From Mycobacterium sp. ACS1612 (GTDB lineage Bacteria > Actinomycetota > Actinomycetes > Mycobacteriales > Mycobacteriaceae), in the NCBI RefSeq assembly GCF_001667505.1, contig NZ_LZHZ01000033.1, forward strand, positions 98,739-162,738: 64,000 bases of DNA, given 5' to 3'. Below the pieces are notes generated by a model that was not told where the DNA came from, did no database searches, and worked only from the letters and a program-made list of their open reading frames with translations. A program made the translations under genes and the position numbers. Shown one piece after another: positions 35,281 through 43,281 of the stretch. Position 1 is the stretch's first letter; each line of letters begins with the position of its first letter.

Positions 35281-36849
35281 CGTCGCACGCAAGCTCAGCG
35301 CCAGCACTAAGCGGTCGTCGGGATCATCCAACGACGTCGACAGCAGCTTCTCGATCCGGCGAACGCGATAGCGCACCGTATTCGGATGCACATGCAACCG
35401 CTGGGCGACCGCGGCGATATCGCCGAACCCGTCGAGGTACGCCTGCAACGTCTCGGCCAATATCGGTTCGTCGTCGCGCAGCCGACGCACCCGCGGATCC
35501 ACCAGTCGGGGCTGACCCGCCACCTGCGAGACGATCTCGTCGAGCAGCACCGTGGTACGCGCCTCGTCGAGCGAACTGACCTGACCGATGGCGCCGGGAT
35601 GCCGCTCGGCGCTGTCGAACACCCGATCCACCTCGGCACGCGCCGACGCCGCCGCAGCCAGTCCGGCCAGCGGGGCCGCGATCACCGCGCGCAGCGTCAG
35701 ACCGAGTTCGCGCCGCAATGCCGCGACGACGCCGCGCACCCACGACGCCACCGACGACGCGCCGCCGGTCTTGGGCAGCAGCACGTACACCCGCTCGCCG
35801 GTCGACGCGATCTGGGCGTCGGCGCGAAAAGCGCTGGCACTCAATGCGATCACGTCCGCCGGCACGGAACTCTTTACGCCGACGAAACCGATCAGGGCCG
35901 CGCGGCCGTCGGCCGCGATGCCTAGTTCGCTGGCGATCGCCCCGATGTCGGGATCCTCGCCGACCAGCCCGAGCAACTCCTGCACCCGCAACGTGTGGGT
36001 CGACGGCGTCGCCGCCAGCCGTGACATGATGCGCGCGGCCAGCACCGCGCCACCGCGCAGAATGTCCTCGACGTCGTCGGCCAACGGTGCCGAACCCTGT
36101 TGCAGCCAAATGGTTCCGGCGTAACCCGGCCGCCGCCGCGAATCCGCCGACGGCAGATGAATACCGACCGCGAGGCGCGGCCGCAGCCCCAACTCCGGGC
36201 GCTCGGCGACCCGGACCACATCGCCGCTGGCGCGCAGCGCATCGAAAATGCCCCACTGCCCAATCCACTCCAGATGTTCGGGCGGACCCGCGCGGCCCAG
36301 GATCGTCAGCCGGCGCAGTTCGTCGGCCTCGTCGCTGGACGCCGAATAGGCCAGCATGTGAGAGTCGGCGTCCTCGATGCTGATCATCCCGCGGGTCCGA
36401 TCGGCGATCGACTGGGCGAGGCCGAACAGATCGGTGCCGGAGTCGTAGAGCGGATCGCCGCGGTCGCCGTGATGCTCGAAGGCGTGGTTGACCAGTTTGT
36501 AGAGCAGCTCCCACCGGGCCCGCGGTTCGACGGCCACGACCGCGATGCCGAGCGCGACCGCCCGCTTGATCGCGGCCGCCGACGGCTCCTTGACGAAGAT
36601 GGCGGCGGGCACACCCGGCTGCTGGCCGATCCACCGCACCGCCTCGGCGTCCGAGACTCCGAGGAGGAAGAACAGATCCGCCGAGCCGGGCCCGACCGCC
36701 AGGCCGAGTCGCACGTCGTCGGCATCCACCAGCGCCACCGAGTTCACCGGCATGTCCAGGCCGCGGGGCGCCTCGACCAGCGAGACCATCGTGCGGTCCA
36801 GCGCCAGCAGCAGCTGCCCAAGGCCCAGTCCGGCGGCCTGCTCGACCAT
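35272..36849 (-). CDS. pruC: PucR-family activator of proline utilisation PruC
   Basis: A 525-residue regulator, divergent from pruA. The C-terminal helix-turn-helix of the PucR/CdaR type is at about residues 460-510 (LQAYLDGFGDIAAVAQRLHV, then HPNTVRYRVRRIEKLL). The N-terminal part (ALVDADDVRLGLAVGPGSADLFFLL) is a purine-catabolism-like domain, and a GGDEF-like linker domain lies between. PruC is the reported activator of the mycobacterial pruA-pruB genes in response to proline. I chose ATG 36849, which has AAAGGAG seven bases upstream. Position and neighbours match Rv1186c. Confidence 0.88.
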   Translation of the reverse strand: MVEQAAGLGLGQLLLALDRTMVSLVEAPRGLDMPVNSVALVDADDVRLGLAVGPGSADLFFLLGVSDAEAVRWIGQQPGVPAAIFVKEPSAAAIKRAVALGIAVVAVEPRARWELLYKLVNHAFEHHGDRGDPLYDSGTDLFGLAQSIADRTRGMISIEDADSHMLAYSASSDEADELRRLTILGRAGPPEHLEWIGQWGIFDALRASGDVVRVAERPELGLRPRLAVGIHLPSADSRRRPGYAGTIWLQQGSAPLADDVEDILRGGAVLAARIMSRLAATPSTHTLRVQELLGLVGEDPDIGAIASELGIAADGRAALIGFVGVKSSVPADVIALSASAFRADAQIASTGERVYVLLPKTGGASSVASWVRGVVAALRRELGLTLRAVIAAPLAGLAAAASARAEVDRVFDSAERHPGAIGQVSSLDEARTTVLLDEIVSQVAGQPRLVDPRVRRLRDDEPILAETLQAYLDGFGDIAAVAQRLHVHPNTVRYRVRRIEKLLSTSLDDPDDRLVLALSLRATEP

Positions 36850-36861
36850 GGGCGCACTCCT

Positions 36862-36906
36862 TTGTCCGATTCGACTATAAACGCCACATGCTGTTGTCGG
36901 ATCGAC
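36862..36906. promoter_or_regulatory. Direct repeats in the pruC/pruA divergent promoter
   Basis: TTGTCCGATTCGAC (36862-36875) and TTGTCGGATCGAC (36894-36906) are near-identical and lie 32 bases apart, about three helical turns, on the same face of the DNA. They occupy the 94-base gap between pruC and pruA and are the best candidates for the PruC binding sites. Confidence 0.55.
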
Positions 36907-36943
36907 CATGTGTTGTGCGTCGCATTCCAGGGATCCTTGCAGC

Positions 36944-38572
36944 ATGGACGCCATCACCGACGTGCCCCTGCCGGCCAACGAGCCGGTTCACGATTACGCA
37001 CCAGGTTCGGGTGAACGCACCCGGCTCACCGAACAGCTCCGCACCCTGGCCGACGACCCGATCGACCTGCCGCATGTCATCGGCGGCGCACACCGGATGG
37101 GCGCCGGCGACCGCGTCGACGTCGTCCAGCCACACCGGCACTCGGCGCGGTTGGGCACCTTCACCAACGCCCAGCATGCCGACGCGTCGGCAGCGATCGA
37201 GGCGGCGATGGCCGCCAAGCCCGACTGGGAGGCCACCCCGTTCGACGAGCGCGCCGCGGTGTTCCTGCGCGCGGCCGACCTGCTGGCCGGACCGTGGCGG
37301 GAGAAAATCGCCGCAGCCACCATGCTCGGGCAGTCCAAGACCGCCTACCAAGCCGAGATCGACTCGCCGTGTGAGCTCATCGACTTCTGGCGATTCAACG
37401 TCGCGTTCGCGCGGCAGATCCTGGCGCAGCAGCCGATCAGCAGCCGCGGGGTGTGGAACCGCACCGACTACCGCCCGCTGGAGGGCTTCGTCTACGCCAT
37501 CACGCCGTTCAACTTCACCGCGATCGCGGGCAACCTGCCGACCGCGCCCGCGCTGATGGGTAACACCGTGGTGTGGAAACCCTCGCCGACGCAGACATTC
37601 GCCGCGTACCTGACCATGCAGCTGCTGGAGGCCGCAGGTTTGCCGCCGGGAGTGATCAACCTGCTCGCGGGCGACGGGATCGCGGTTTCCGATGTGGCGC
37701 TTGCCGATCCGCGGCTGGCAGGCATCCACTTCACCGGCTCGACGACGACGTTCCAGCATCTGTGGCGTACCGTCGGCGCGAACATCGAGCGCTACCACAC
37801 CTATCCGCGGCTCGTCGGAGAGACCGGCGGCAAGGATTTCGTGGTCGCACACTCGTCGGCGCGCCCGGATGTGTTGGGCGCCGCGCTGATTCGCGGCGCC
37901 TTCGACTACCAGGGTCAGAAGTGCTCGGCGGCGTCGCGCGCGTTCATTCCGCGCTCGGTGTGGCAGCAGATGGGCGACGACTTCCTGGCGGCCACCGAGG
38001 CGGTGCGCTACGGCGACGTCACCGATCTGAGCAACTACGGCGGGGCGGTCATCGACGAGCGGGCGTTCGCGAAGAACGTCAAAGCCATCGAACGAGCCAA
38101 GAGTGCGGCTAACGTGACCATCGCCGTCGGCGGCGAATACGACGACAGCGATGGCTATTTCGTGCGCCCGACGGTGCTGTTGTCCGACGACCCGACCGAC
38201 GAGTCGTTCTGCACCGAATACTTCGGCCCCATCCTGTCGGTGCACGTGTACGCCGACGACGAGTACGACCGGATACTCGACGTCGTCGACACCGGTGCGA
38301 AGTATGCCTTGACTGGTGCGGTGATCGCCGACGACCGATCCGCGGTGCTGGCCGCCGAGAAGCGGCTACGGCATGCGGCGGGCAACTTCTACGTCAATGA
38401 CAAGCCGACGGGAGCCGTGGTCGGGCAGCAGCCTTTCGGCGGGTCGCGGGCGTCGGGCACCAACGACAAGGCCGGTTCGGCGCTGAATCTGCTGCGCTGG
38501 ACGTCGGCCCGGTCGATCAAGGAGACGTTCGTGCCGCCCACCGATCACAATTACCCGCACATGGAGTCTTAA
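36944..38572 (+). CDS. pruA: L-glutamate gamma-semialdehyde dehydrogenase PruA
   Basis: A 542-residue ALDH family enzyme that oxidises glutamate semialdehyde (from P5C) to glutamate with NAD, the second step of proline breakdown. Signatures are VYAITPFNFTAIAGNLPTAP, the catalytic Glu in VGETGGKDFVVAHSS and the catalytic Cys in FDYQGQKCSAASR, all typical of P5C dehydrogenases. I chose ATG 36944, which gives the length of the M. tuberculosis enzyme Rv1187; the frame extends 12 codons upstream. pruB begins directly after its stop. Confidence 0.95.
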   Translation: MDAITDVPLPANEPVHDYAPGSGERTRLTEQLRTLADDPIDLPHVIGGAHRMGAGDRVDVVQPHRHSARLGTFTNAQHADASAAIEAAMAAKPDWEATPFDERAAVFLRAADLLAGPWREKIAAATMLGQSKTAYQAEIDSPCELIDFWRFNVAFARQILAQQPISSRGVWNRTDYRPLEGFVYAITPFNFTAIAGNLPTAPALMGNTVVWKPSPTQTFAAYLTMQLLEAAGLPPGVINLLAGDGIAVSDVALADPRLAGIHFTGSTTTFQHLWRTVGANIERYHTYPRLVGETGGKDFVVAHSSARPDVLGAALIRGAFDYQGQKCSAASRAFIPRSVWQQMGDDFLAATEAVRYGDVTDLSNYGGAVIDERAFAKNVKAIERAKSAANVTIAVGGEYDDSDGYFVRPTVLLSDDPTDESFCTEYFGPILSVHVYADDEYDRILDVVDTGAKYALTGAVIADDRSAVLAAEKRLRHAAGNFYVNDKPTGAVVGQQPFGGSRASGTNDKAGSALNLLRWTSARSIKETFVPPTDHNYPHMES

Positions 38573-39541
38573 ATGATGACCGAATTGTTCCACCGGGTCG
38601 CGCGTCCGGCGATCCTGGCCGCCAGCAGGCGGGAAGGGCTGCGCAGGACCGCCGAGCGGCTGCCGGTCACCAGGGACGTGGTGCACCGCTTTGTTCCCGG
38701 CGAGACGGTCGCTGATGCGATGAAATCCATTGCTAAGCTTCGTGATTCGCACCGTCTGGTCAGCATCGACTACCTCGGTGAGGACGTCACCGACGTCGAC
38801 ACCGCGAACACCACCGTCGCCGCCTACCTCGAGTTGCTCGACGCGCTCGGCGGCCGCGACGAACCGTGCGATCGGGTGCGACCGCTCGAGGTGTCGCTGA
38901 AGTTGTCCGCGCTGGGTCAGTCGCTGCCGCGCGACGGCGAGAAGATCGCGCTGGAGAATGCACACACGATCTGCGAGCGGGCCCAGCAGGTCGGGGCGTG
39001 GGTGACGGTCGACGCCGAAGACCACACCACCACCGATTCGACGCTGTCGATCGTGCGTGACCTGCGCACCGAATTCAGTTGGCTGGGAACGGTGTTGCAG
39101 GCCTATCTGAAGCGCACCGAAGCCGACTGCCGCGAGTTCGCGGATTCAGGCGCGCGGATCCGCTTGTGCAAGGGCGCCTATGACGAACCGGCGTCGGTGG
39201 CTTACCGCTCCGGCGACGACGTCGCCGACTCCTACCTGCGGTGCCTGGCGGTGTTGATGGCGGGGTCGGGCTACCCGATGGTGGCGTCGCATGACCCGCA
39301 GATCATCGAGGCGGTGCCCGCGCTGGCCCGGGAGAACGGGCGCAGCGTCGACGATTTCGAATACCAGATGCTCTACGGCATCCGCGATACCGAGCAACGG
39401 CGGTTGGCCGACGCGGGTAACCACGTCCGCGTCTATGTCCCGTTCGGCACGCAGTGGTACGGCTACTTCGTCCGCCGGCTGGCCGAGCGTCCGGCGAATC
39501 TGACGTTCTTCCTGCGCGCGCTCGCCGAGCGCAGACACTAG
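38573..39541 (+). CDS. pruB: Proline dehydrogenase PruB
   Basis: A 322-residue FAD enzyme with the PRODH barrel. It oxidises proline to P5C and passes electrons to the respiratory chain at the inner face of the membrane. Family features are LEVSLKLSALGQSL, TVDAEDHTTTDSTL, LQAYLKRTEADC, RIRLCKGAYDEPASVAY, and the FAD- and substrate-binding end YQMLYGIRDTEQRRL with VRVYVPFGTQWYGYFVRRLAERPAN broken over the last strands. The start ATG follows the pruA stop without a gap, so it is translated from the same mRNA. It overlaps the convergent SnoaL-like gene by four bases. Confidence 0.94.
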   Translation: MMTELFHRVARPAILAASRREGLRRTAERLPVTRDVVHRFVPGETVADAMKSIAKLRDSHRLVSIDYLGEDVTDVDTANTTVAAYLELLDALGGRDEPCDRVRPLEVSLKLSALGQSLPRDGEKIALENAHTICERAQQVGAWVTVDAEDHTTTDSTLSIVRDLRTEFSWLGTVLQAYLKRTEADCREFADSGARIRLCKGAYDEPASVAYRSGDDVADSYLRCLAVLMAGSGYPMVASHDPQIIEAVPALARENGRSVDDFEYQMLYGIRDTEQRRLADAGNHVRVYVPFGTQWYGYFVRRLAERPANLTFFLRALAERRH

Positions 39542-39933
39542 CCGGTCAGCGGGAACGAGCCGTGCTCGTGCGTGACGACCCAGCGGCCGTCGCGTTTGCG
39601 CAGACCGAAGGTCATTCGCAGCCGATTGTCGGGGTTGTTCTCGAAGTCCTCGGGTTTACCGCAGCGCGCTAGCGCGTACGCGTACGCCACGTCATCGCCG
39701 GCCGTCACATCCAGCTCGGTGATCTCGAAGATGGCGCCCTGGCGTTGCCACTCGAAGAAGTCCGGCCAGGAGTTCCGGTAGGCGTCGATGCCCCGAAGGC
39801 CGTCGTACGGAGGCGGCACGTCGAACATGACGATGTCCGGATCACGATCGGCCAGAACGGCTTCGATATCACCGGCGTGAACGGCGTCTGCCCAGCGGAG
39901 GATGAGTTGGCGGATGGTGTCCGCATCATTCAT
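39538..39933 (-). CDS. SnoaL-like / SgcJ-family protein
   Basis: A 131-residue cone-shaped alpha+beta-barrel protein of the NTF2/SnoaL superfamily (ILRWADAVHAGDIEAVLADR, then IVMFDVPPPYDGLRGIDAYR and WVVTHEHGSFPL). Members bind or isomerise small polar molecules; many are of unknown use. I chose ATG 39933, which overlaps the stop of the 38-residue upstream frame, rather than the longer start at 39993. Its reading thus depends on the small gene upstream through translational coupling. Confidence 0.75.
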   Translation of the reverse strand: MNDADTIRQLILRWADAVHAGDIEAVLADRDPDIVMFDVPPPYDGLRGIDAYRNSWPDFFEWQRQGAIFEITELDVTAGDDVAYAYALARCGKPEDFENNPDNRLRMTFGLRKRDGRWVVTHEHGSFPLTG

Positions 39934-40042
39934 CGGGCTTGCATCCTTTGCATTCGGAGGTGCTGCCGGATGACACGAGGACGTAGCCTGCACTGGCGAA
40001 CAGCACGGGCATCATTGCCATCATCCCGAACATTGCGGTCAT
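39926..40042 (-). CDS. 38-residue membrane microprotein with CxxC
   Basis: A short frame from ATG 40042 with AGGAGG, the full anti-Shine-Dalgarno match, seven bases upstream. The product begins with a Met-rich membrane segment (MTAMFGMMAMMPVLFASAGY) and ends in a polar tail holding CKGC. Its TGA overlaps the ATG of the SnoaL-like gene. The strong ribosome site and coupling make it a probable real gene. The CxxC may bind metal or be redox active, which is inference. Confidence 0.6.
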   Translation of the reverse strand: MTAMFGMMAMMPVLFASAGYVLVSSGSTSECKGCKPDE

Positions 40043-40089
40043 CGTGTCACCTCCTCAGACCTCATGTTTGTTCAACGGTCTAGAACGTT

Positions 40090-40434
40090 GTGCGGTTCAA
40101 AATGCTTGTCAGCCACGCGGTTCACATCCATATAGACCCCGCGGGCCGCCGGAACTCATCACAACGACTGACCGATCCGGTCGCCATCACGCTGTCCATT
40201 TGTTCGGTGATGTGTGCCGTGCCGGTGTTCTGGGCGCCTCTCAGCGGATTCCTCGGACCGGACGTGACCGGGCGACTGACCGATTTGACCGGCGACGCCA
40301 AGCTGGCGATGTGGGTCGTCGGCGTGCCGTCTCTGGCTGCGGCGGCGGCGGTGGTCGGGTTGGGAGCCAAACCTCCGCATGTGATCTCAGCCACCGGACA
40401 ACAGCAGCAAAGCCCACGCCGCGACGGACTGTGA
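40090..40434 (+). CDS. Small membrane protein (uncertain)
   Basis: A 114-residue frame from GTG 40090 with two hydrophobic segments (VAITLSICSVMCAVPVFWAP and LAMWVVGVPSLAAAAAVVGL) and a polar tail. The middle has third-position GC like real genes here, but the first 30 residues and the start are weak, with no clear ribosome site. Its end overlaps the convergent NUDIX gene by 48 bases. No family is recognised. Confidence 0.4.
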   Translation: MRFKMLVSHAVHIHIDPAGRRNSSQRLTDPVAITLSICSVMCAVPVFWAPLSGFLGPDVTGRLTDLTGDAKLAMWVVGVPSLAAAAAVVGLGAKPPHVISATGQQQQSPRRDGL

Positions 40435-40947
40435 ATCGGTGATTTCGCCATCGCGCATCATCCGTTCGAGCTGACCACGGGTGAACCACCCGTTGCGCAT
40501 GTCCTGCTCCTCGTGCTCGCGGTCGTGCTCACCTTCGGTGATGCCCGTCGCGAGAAACACCGCGCACCGCTGGCTGCTCATTCCCGGCGCCACGTCGACT
40601 GTGCCCAGCAGTTCCATCGACGCCGCTCGCAACCCGGTCTCCTCGCTCAACTCACGGTTCGCAAGCTCGGTGGGTTCGAGTTCCTCCTGGCCCGGCGCGG
40701 CGCCCTGCGGAAATTCCCAGCGCCGCCTGCCCAGCGGATAACGGAACTGCTCGACCAGGTGGAACCGGTCGCTGTCACGCGGAATCACCAGCGCACACGT
40801 CGGCTTGTCGACCACCGAGTAAATGCCGGGGCTGCCGTCTGGACGCCGGATGTCGTCTTCTCGCAAAGTCAGCCAATTGTTCCTATACACCTCGCGCGAG
40901 CCCACCCGCTGGATCTGGTTCACGCGCCCAGTATCGCCGAGCCCCAT
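40387..40947 (-). CDS. NUDIX hydrolase, ADP-ribose pyrophosphatase-like
   Basis: A 186-residue NUDIX protein. The box is in FPQGAAPGQEELEPTELANR followed by ELSEETGLRA; the spacing before the REUXEE core is slightly longer than the classical motif, as in ADP-ribose or sugar-nucleotide pyrophosphatases. VEQFRYPLGRRRWEFPQG before it is also typical of that subgroup. I chose ATG 40947, with GAGG about eight bases upstream; GTG 40923 is an alternative. It is divergent from fadD36 with a 17-base gap. The substrate is unproven. Confidence 0.85.
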   Translation of the reverse strand: MGLGDTGRVNQIQRVGSREVYRNNWLTLREDDIRRPDGSPGIYSVVDKPTCALVIPRDSDRFHLVEQFRYPLGRRRWEFPQGAAPGQEELEPTELANRELSEETGLRAASMELLGTVDVAPGMSSQRCAVFLATGITEGEHDREHEEQDMRNGWFTRGQLERMMRDGEITDSQSVAAWALLLLSGG

Positions 40948-40964
40948 ATGGGTAACCTCACGTC

Positions 40965-42362
40965 GTGCTCTTGGCCTCGCTGAACCCAGCCGCCGTCGCA
41001 GGCGGCGCCGACATCGCCGACGCGGTACGCATCGACGGCGCCACGCTGAGCCGTAGCGATCTGGTAGGCGCTGCCACGTCGGTGGCCGAGCGGGTCGCCG
41101 ACGCCGACCGCGTGGCCGTCCTGGCCACCCCCAGTGCCACCACAGTGCTGGCGGTCGCGGGATGTCTGATCGCAGGCGTGCCCGTCGTGCCCGTGCCGGC
41201 GGACGTCGGCGCCAGCGAGCGCAGGCACATGCTGACCGACTCCGGCGCACAGGTGTGGCTCGGGGAAAAACCCGCCGAGGCCGACGGCCTGTCCCATATA
41301 CCGGTGCGACTGCATGCCCGGTCGTGGCATCGCTATCCCGAACCGCACCCGGATACGACGGCCCTGATCGTCTACACGTCGGGCACCACGGGCCCGCCCA
41401 AGGGTGTGGTGCTGAGCAGGCGCGCGCTCGCCGCCGACATCGACATGCTCGCCGAGGCCTGGCAGTGGACCGCCGAGGACACGCTGGTGCACGGGCTGCC
41501 GATGTATCACGTACATGGCCTGGTGCTGGGGTTGATCGGCTCGCTGCGAATCGGAAACCGTTTCCTGCACACCGGAAGACCGACGCCGGAGGCCTACGCG
41601 CAAGCCGGTGGCTCGATATACTTCGGGGTGCCGACGGTGTGGACGCGCATCGTCGCCGACGAGTCGGCGGCGCGCGCGTTGTCCTCGGCGCGGCTGCTGG
41701 TGTCGGGAAGCGCGCCGCTGCCGGTGCCGATCTTCGACAAGCTGACCGAGTTGACCGGACACCGGCCGGTCGAACGCTACGGGGCGACGGAGTCGCTGAT
41801 CACGCTGTCCACCCGCATCGACGGTGAGCGCAGACCCGGTTCGGTGGGGCTGCCGTTGACCGGCGTGCAGACGCGACTCGTCGACGAGCACGGCGAAACG
41901 GTGCCGCACGACGGGAAAACCATCGGGCGCCTGCAGATTCAGAGCCCCACGATGTTCGACGGCTACCTCAACAAGCCGGAGGCCACCGCCGAGGCGTACG
42001 ACGCCGACTGGTACCGCACCGGTGATGTCGCGGTGATCGACGACGCGGGCATGCATCGCATCGTCGGACGCGAGTCCGTCGATCTGATCAAGACCGGCGG
42101 CTTCCGGGTCGGGGCAGGGGAGATCGAGACCGTACTGCTGGGCCATCCCGACGTCCACGAGGTGGCGGTGGTCGGCGTGCCCGACGACGATCTCGGTCAG
42201 CGGATCGTGGCATTCGTCGTGGGAGACGCCGACCCGCAAGCATTGATCGACTATGTCGCGCAACAACTTGCGGTGCACAAGCGGCCGCGCGAGGTGCGGT
42301 TGGTGGACAGTCTGCCGCGCAACGCGATGGGTAAGGTGCTGAAGAAGGAGTTGACCGGATGA
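40965..42362 (+). CDS. fadD36: Acyl-CoA synthetase FadD36
   Basis: A 465-residue member of the adenylate-forming family that activates a carboxylic acid to its CoA ester with ATP. The P-loop-like motif is LIVYTSGTTGPPKGVVLS, followed by VERYGATESL and DWYRTGDVAVIDDAGMHRIV; the C-terminal catalytic Lys lies in PRNAMGKVLKKEL. The short N-terminal part is typical of malonyl/methylmalonyl-CoA synthetase-like members. It stands after the pru locus as Rv1193 does. It starts at GTG 40965 and overlaps the VOC gene by four bases. Confidence 0.85.
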   Translation: MLLASLNPAAVAGGADIADAVRIDGATLSRSDLVGAATSVAERVADADRVAVLATPSATTVLAVAGCLIAGVPVVPVPADVGASERRHMLTDSGAQVWLGEKPAEADGLSHIPVRLHARSWHRYPEPHPDTTALIVYTSGTTGPPKGVVLSRRALAADIDMLAEAWQWTAEDTLVHGLPMYHVHGLVLGLIGSLRIGNRFLHTGRPTPEAYAQAGGSIYFGVPTVWTRIVADESAARALSSARLLVSGSAPLPVPIFDKLTELTGHRPVERYGATESLITLSTRIDGERRPGSVGLPLTGVQTRLVDEHGETVPHDGKTIGRLQIQSPTMFDGYLNKPEATAEAYDADWYRTGDVAVIDDAGMHRIVGRESVDLIKTGGFRVGAGEIETVLLGHPDVHEVAVVGVPDDDLGQRIVAFVVGDADPQALIDYVAQQLAVHKRPREVRLVDSLPRNAMGKVLKKELTG

Positions 42363-42709
42363 CCCTGAGGTTCGACGAGATCTGCATCGACGCCCACGAC
42401 GCGGGCGCGCTCGGCGCCTGGTGGTCGGAGGTTCTCGGGTGGCGGCACTACCGCGACGACGACGGCGACGTGGTGCTCGAGGCTCCGCCTGGTGCGGGAC
42501 CCAACTGGTTGTTCCTCGACGTGCCTGACGACAAAGTGGTGAAGAACCGGATTCACCTCGACTTCCGGCCCGACGATCAGCAGGCTGAGATCGACCGTGT
42601 AGTTGCCTTGGGCGCACGGCATGTCGACATCGGCCAGGGCGAGCAGTCCTGGGTGGTGCTGGCCGACCCGGAGGGCAACGAGTTCTGCATCCTCGCGGCA
42701 CACGATTGA
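42359..42709 (+). CDS. VOC (glyoxalase-like) domain protein
   Basis: A 116-residue protein made of one vicinal-oxygen-chelate domain (two beta-alpha-beta3 modules). It opens FDEICIDAHDAGALGAWWSE, and VVLADPEGNEFCILA closes the second module. Relatives are lyases, dioxygenases or binding proteins; the activity here is unknown. The ATGA overlap with fadD36 and the TGATG overlap with the next gene show tight coupling, so it may act on the same acyl or aldehyde compounds. Confidence 0.8.
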   Translation: MTLRFDEICIDAHDAGALGAWWSEVLGWRHYRDDDGDVVLEAPPGAGPNWLFLDVPDDKVVKNRIHLDFRPDDQQAEIDRVVALGARHVDIGQGEQSWVVLADPEGNEFCILAAHD

Positions 42710-43281
42710 TGCGCACGGTATCCCTGATCCTCGTCGCCGCTTCGCTGATCGGTGGGTGCGCGACGACGATCCCGATCCAACCGGTGTCCACCACCGAATC
42801 GCCGTTGCCTCCGGCGCCGCTGAACATCGGCCCGGCCGCCACCGATACCTACGGCGGATGGATTCCCGACGGTCAGACGCTGAGCCCCTACGACACGTCG
42901 AACCCCACGGTGACCAACCTGGATCCGACGTTGCTCGCCGCCGTCCAGAAGGCCGCCGACACCGCCAAAGCGCAGGGCGTCGACCTCAGGATCAACTCCG
43001 GGTGGCGATCAAAAGGGTTCCAGCAGAAGCTGTTCGACGACGCCGTGCACACCTACGGCAGCGTCGACGTCGCCAGGCAATTCGTGGCGTCGCCGGATGT
43101 GTCGAAACATGTTGTCGGACAGGCCGTCGATATCGCGCCAGTCGAGGCGGACAAGTGGCTGATCCGCAACGGCGCGCAGTTCGGGTTGTGTCAGATCTAC
43201 GCCAACGAGATCTGGCATTTCGAGTTGGCGCTCGATGCGCAGGGCAACTGCCCGCCACTGCGGCCCAACGCGGCGGGCTAG
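42709..43281 (+). CDS. Lipoprotein, M15B D-Ala-D-Ala carboxypeptidase-like (VanY family)
   Basis: A 190-residue lipoprotein with a signal peptide and lipobox LIGGC (Cys at about residue 17). The zinc peptidase domain has SGWRSKGFQQKLFDDAV, the SKHVVGQAVDIAPVEADK motif (SxHxxGxAxD) and EIWHFEL (ExxWH), which together give the His, Asp and His zinc ligands and the catalytic Glu. It would trim the peptidoglycan stem peptide at the outer face of the membrane. The ATG shares a base with the preceding stop; alternative start TTG 42706. Confidence 0.85.
   Translation: MRTVSLILVAASLIGGCATTIPIQPVSTTESPLPPAPLNIGPAATDTYGGWIPDGQTLSPYDTSNPTVTNLDPTLLAAVQKAADTAKAQGVDLRINSGWRSKGFQQKLFDDAVHTYGSVDVARQFVASPDVSKHVVGQAVDIAPVEADKWLIRNGAQFGLCQIYANEIWHFELALDAQGNCPPLRPNAAG

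Noticed and set aside
40920..42842. Minus-strand frame of 640 codons opposite fadD36
   Set aside because: Shadow of fadD36 and the VOC gene, with no motifs; it would also collide with the NUDIX promoter.
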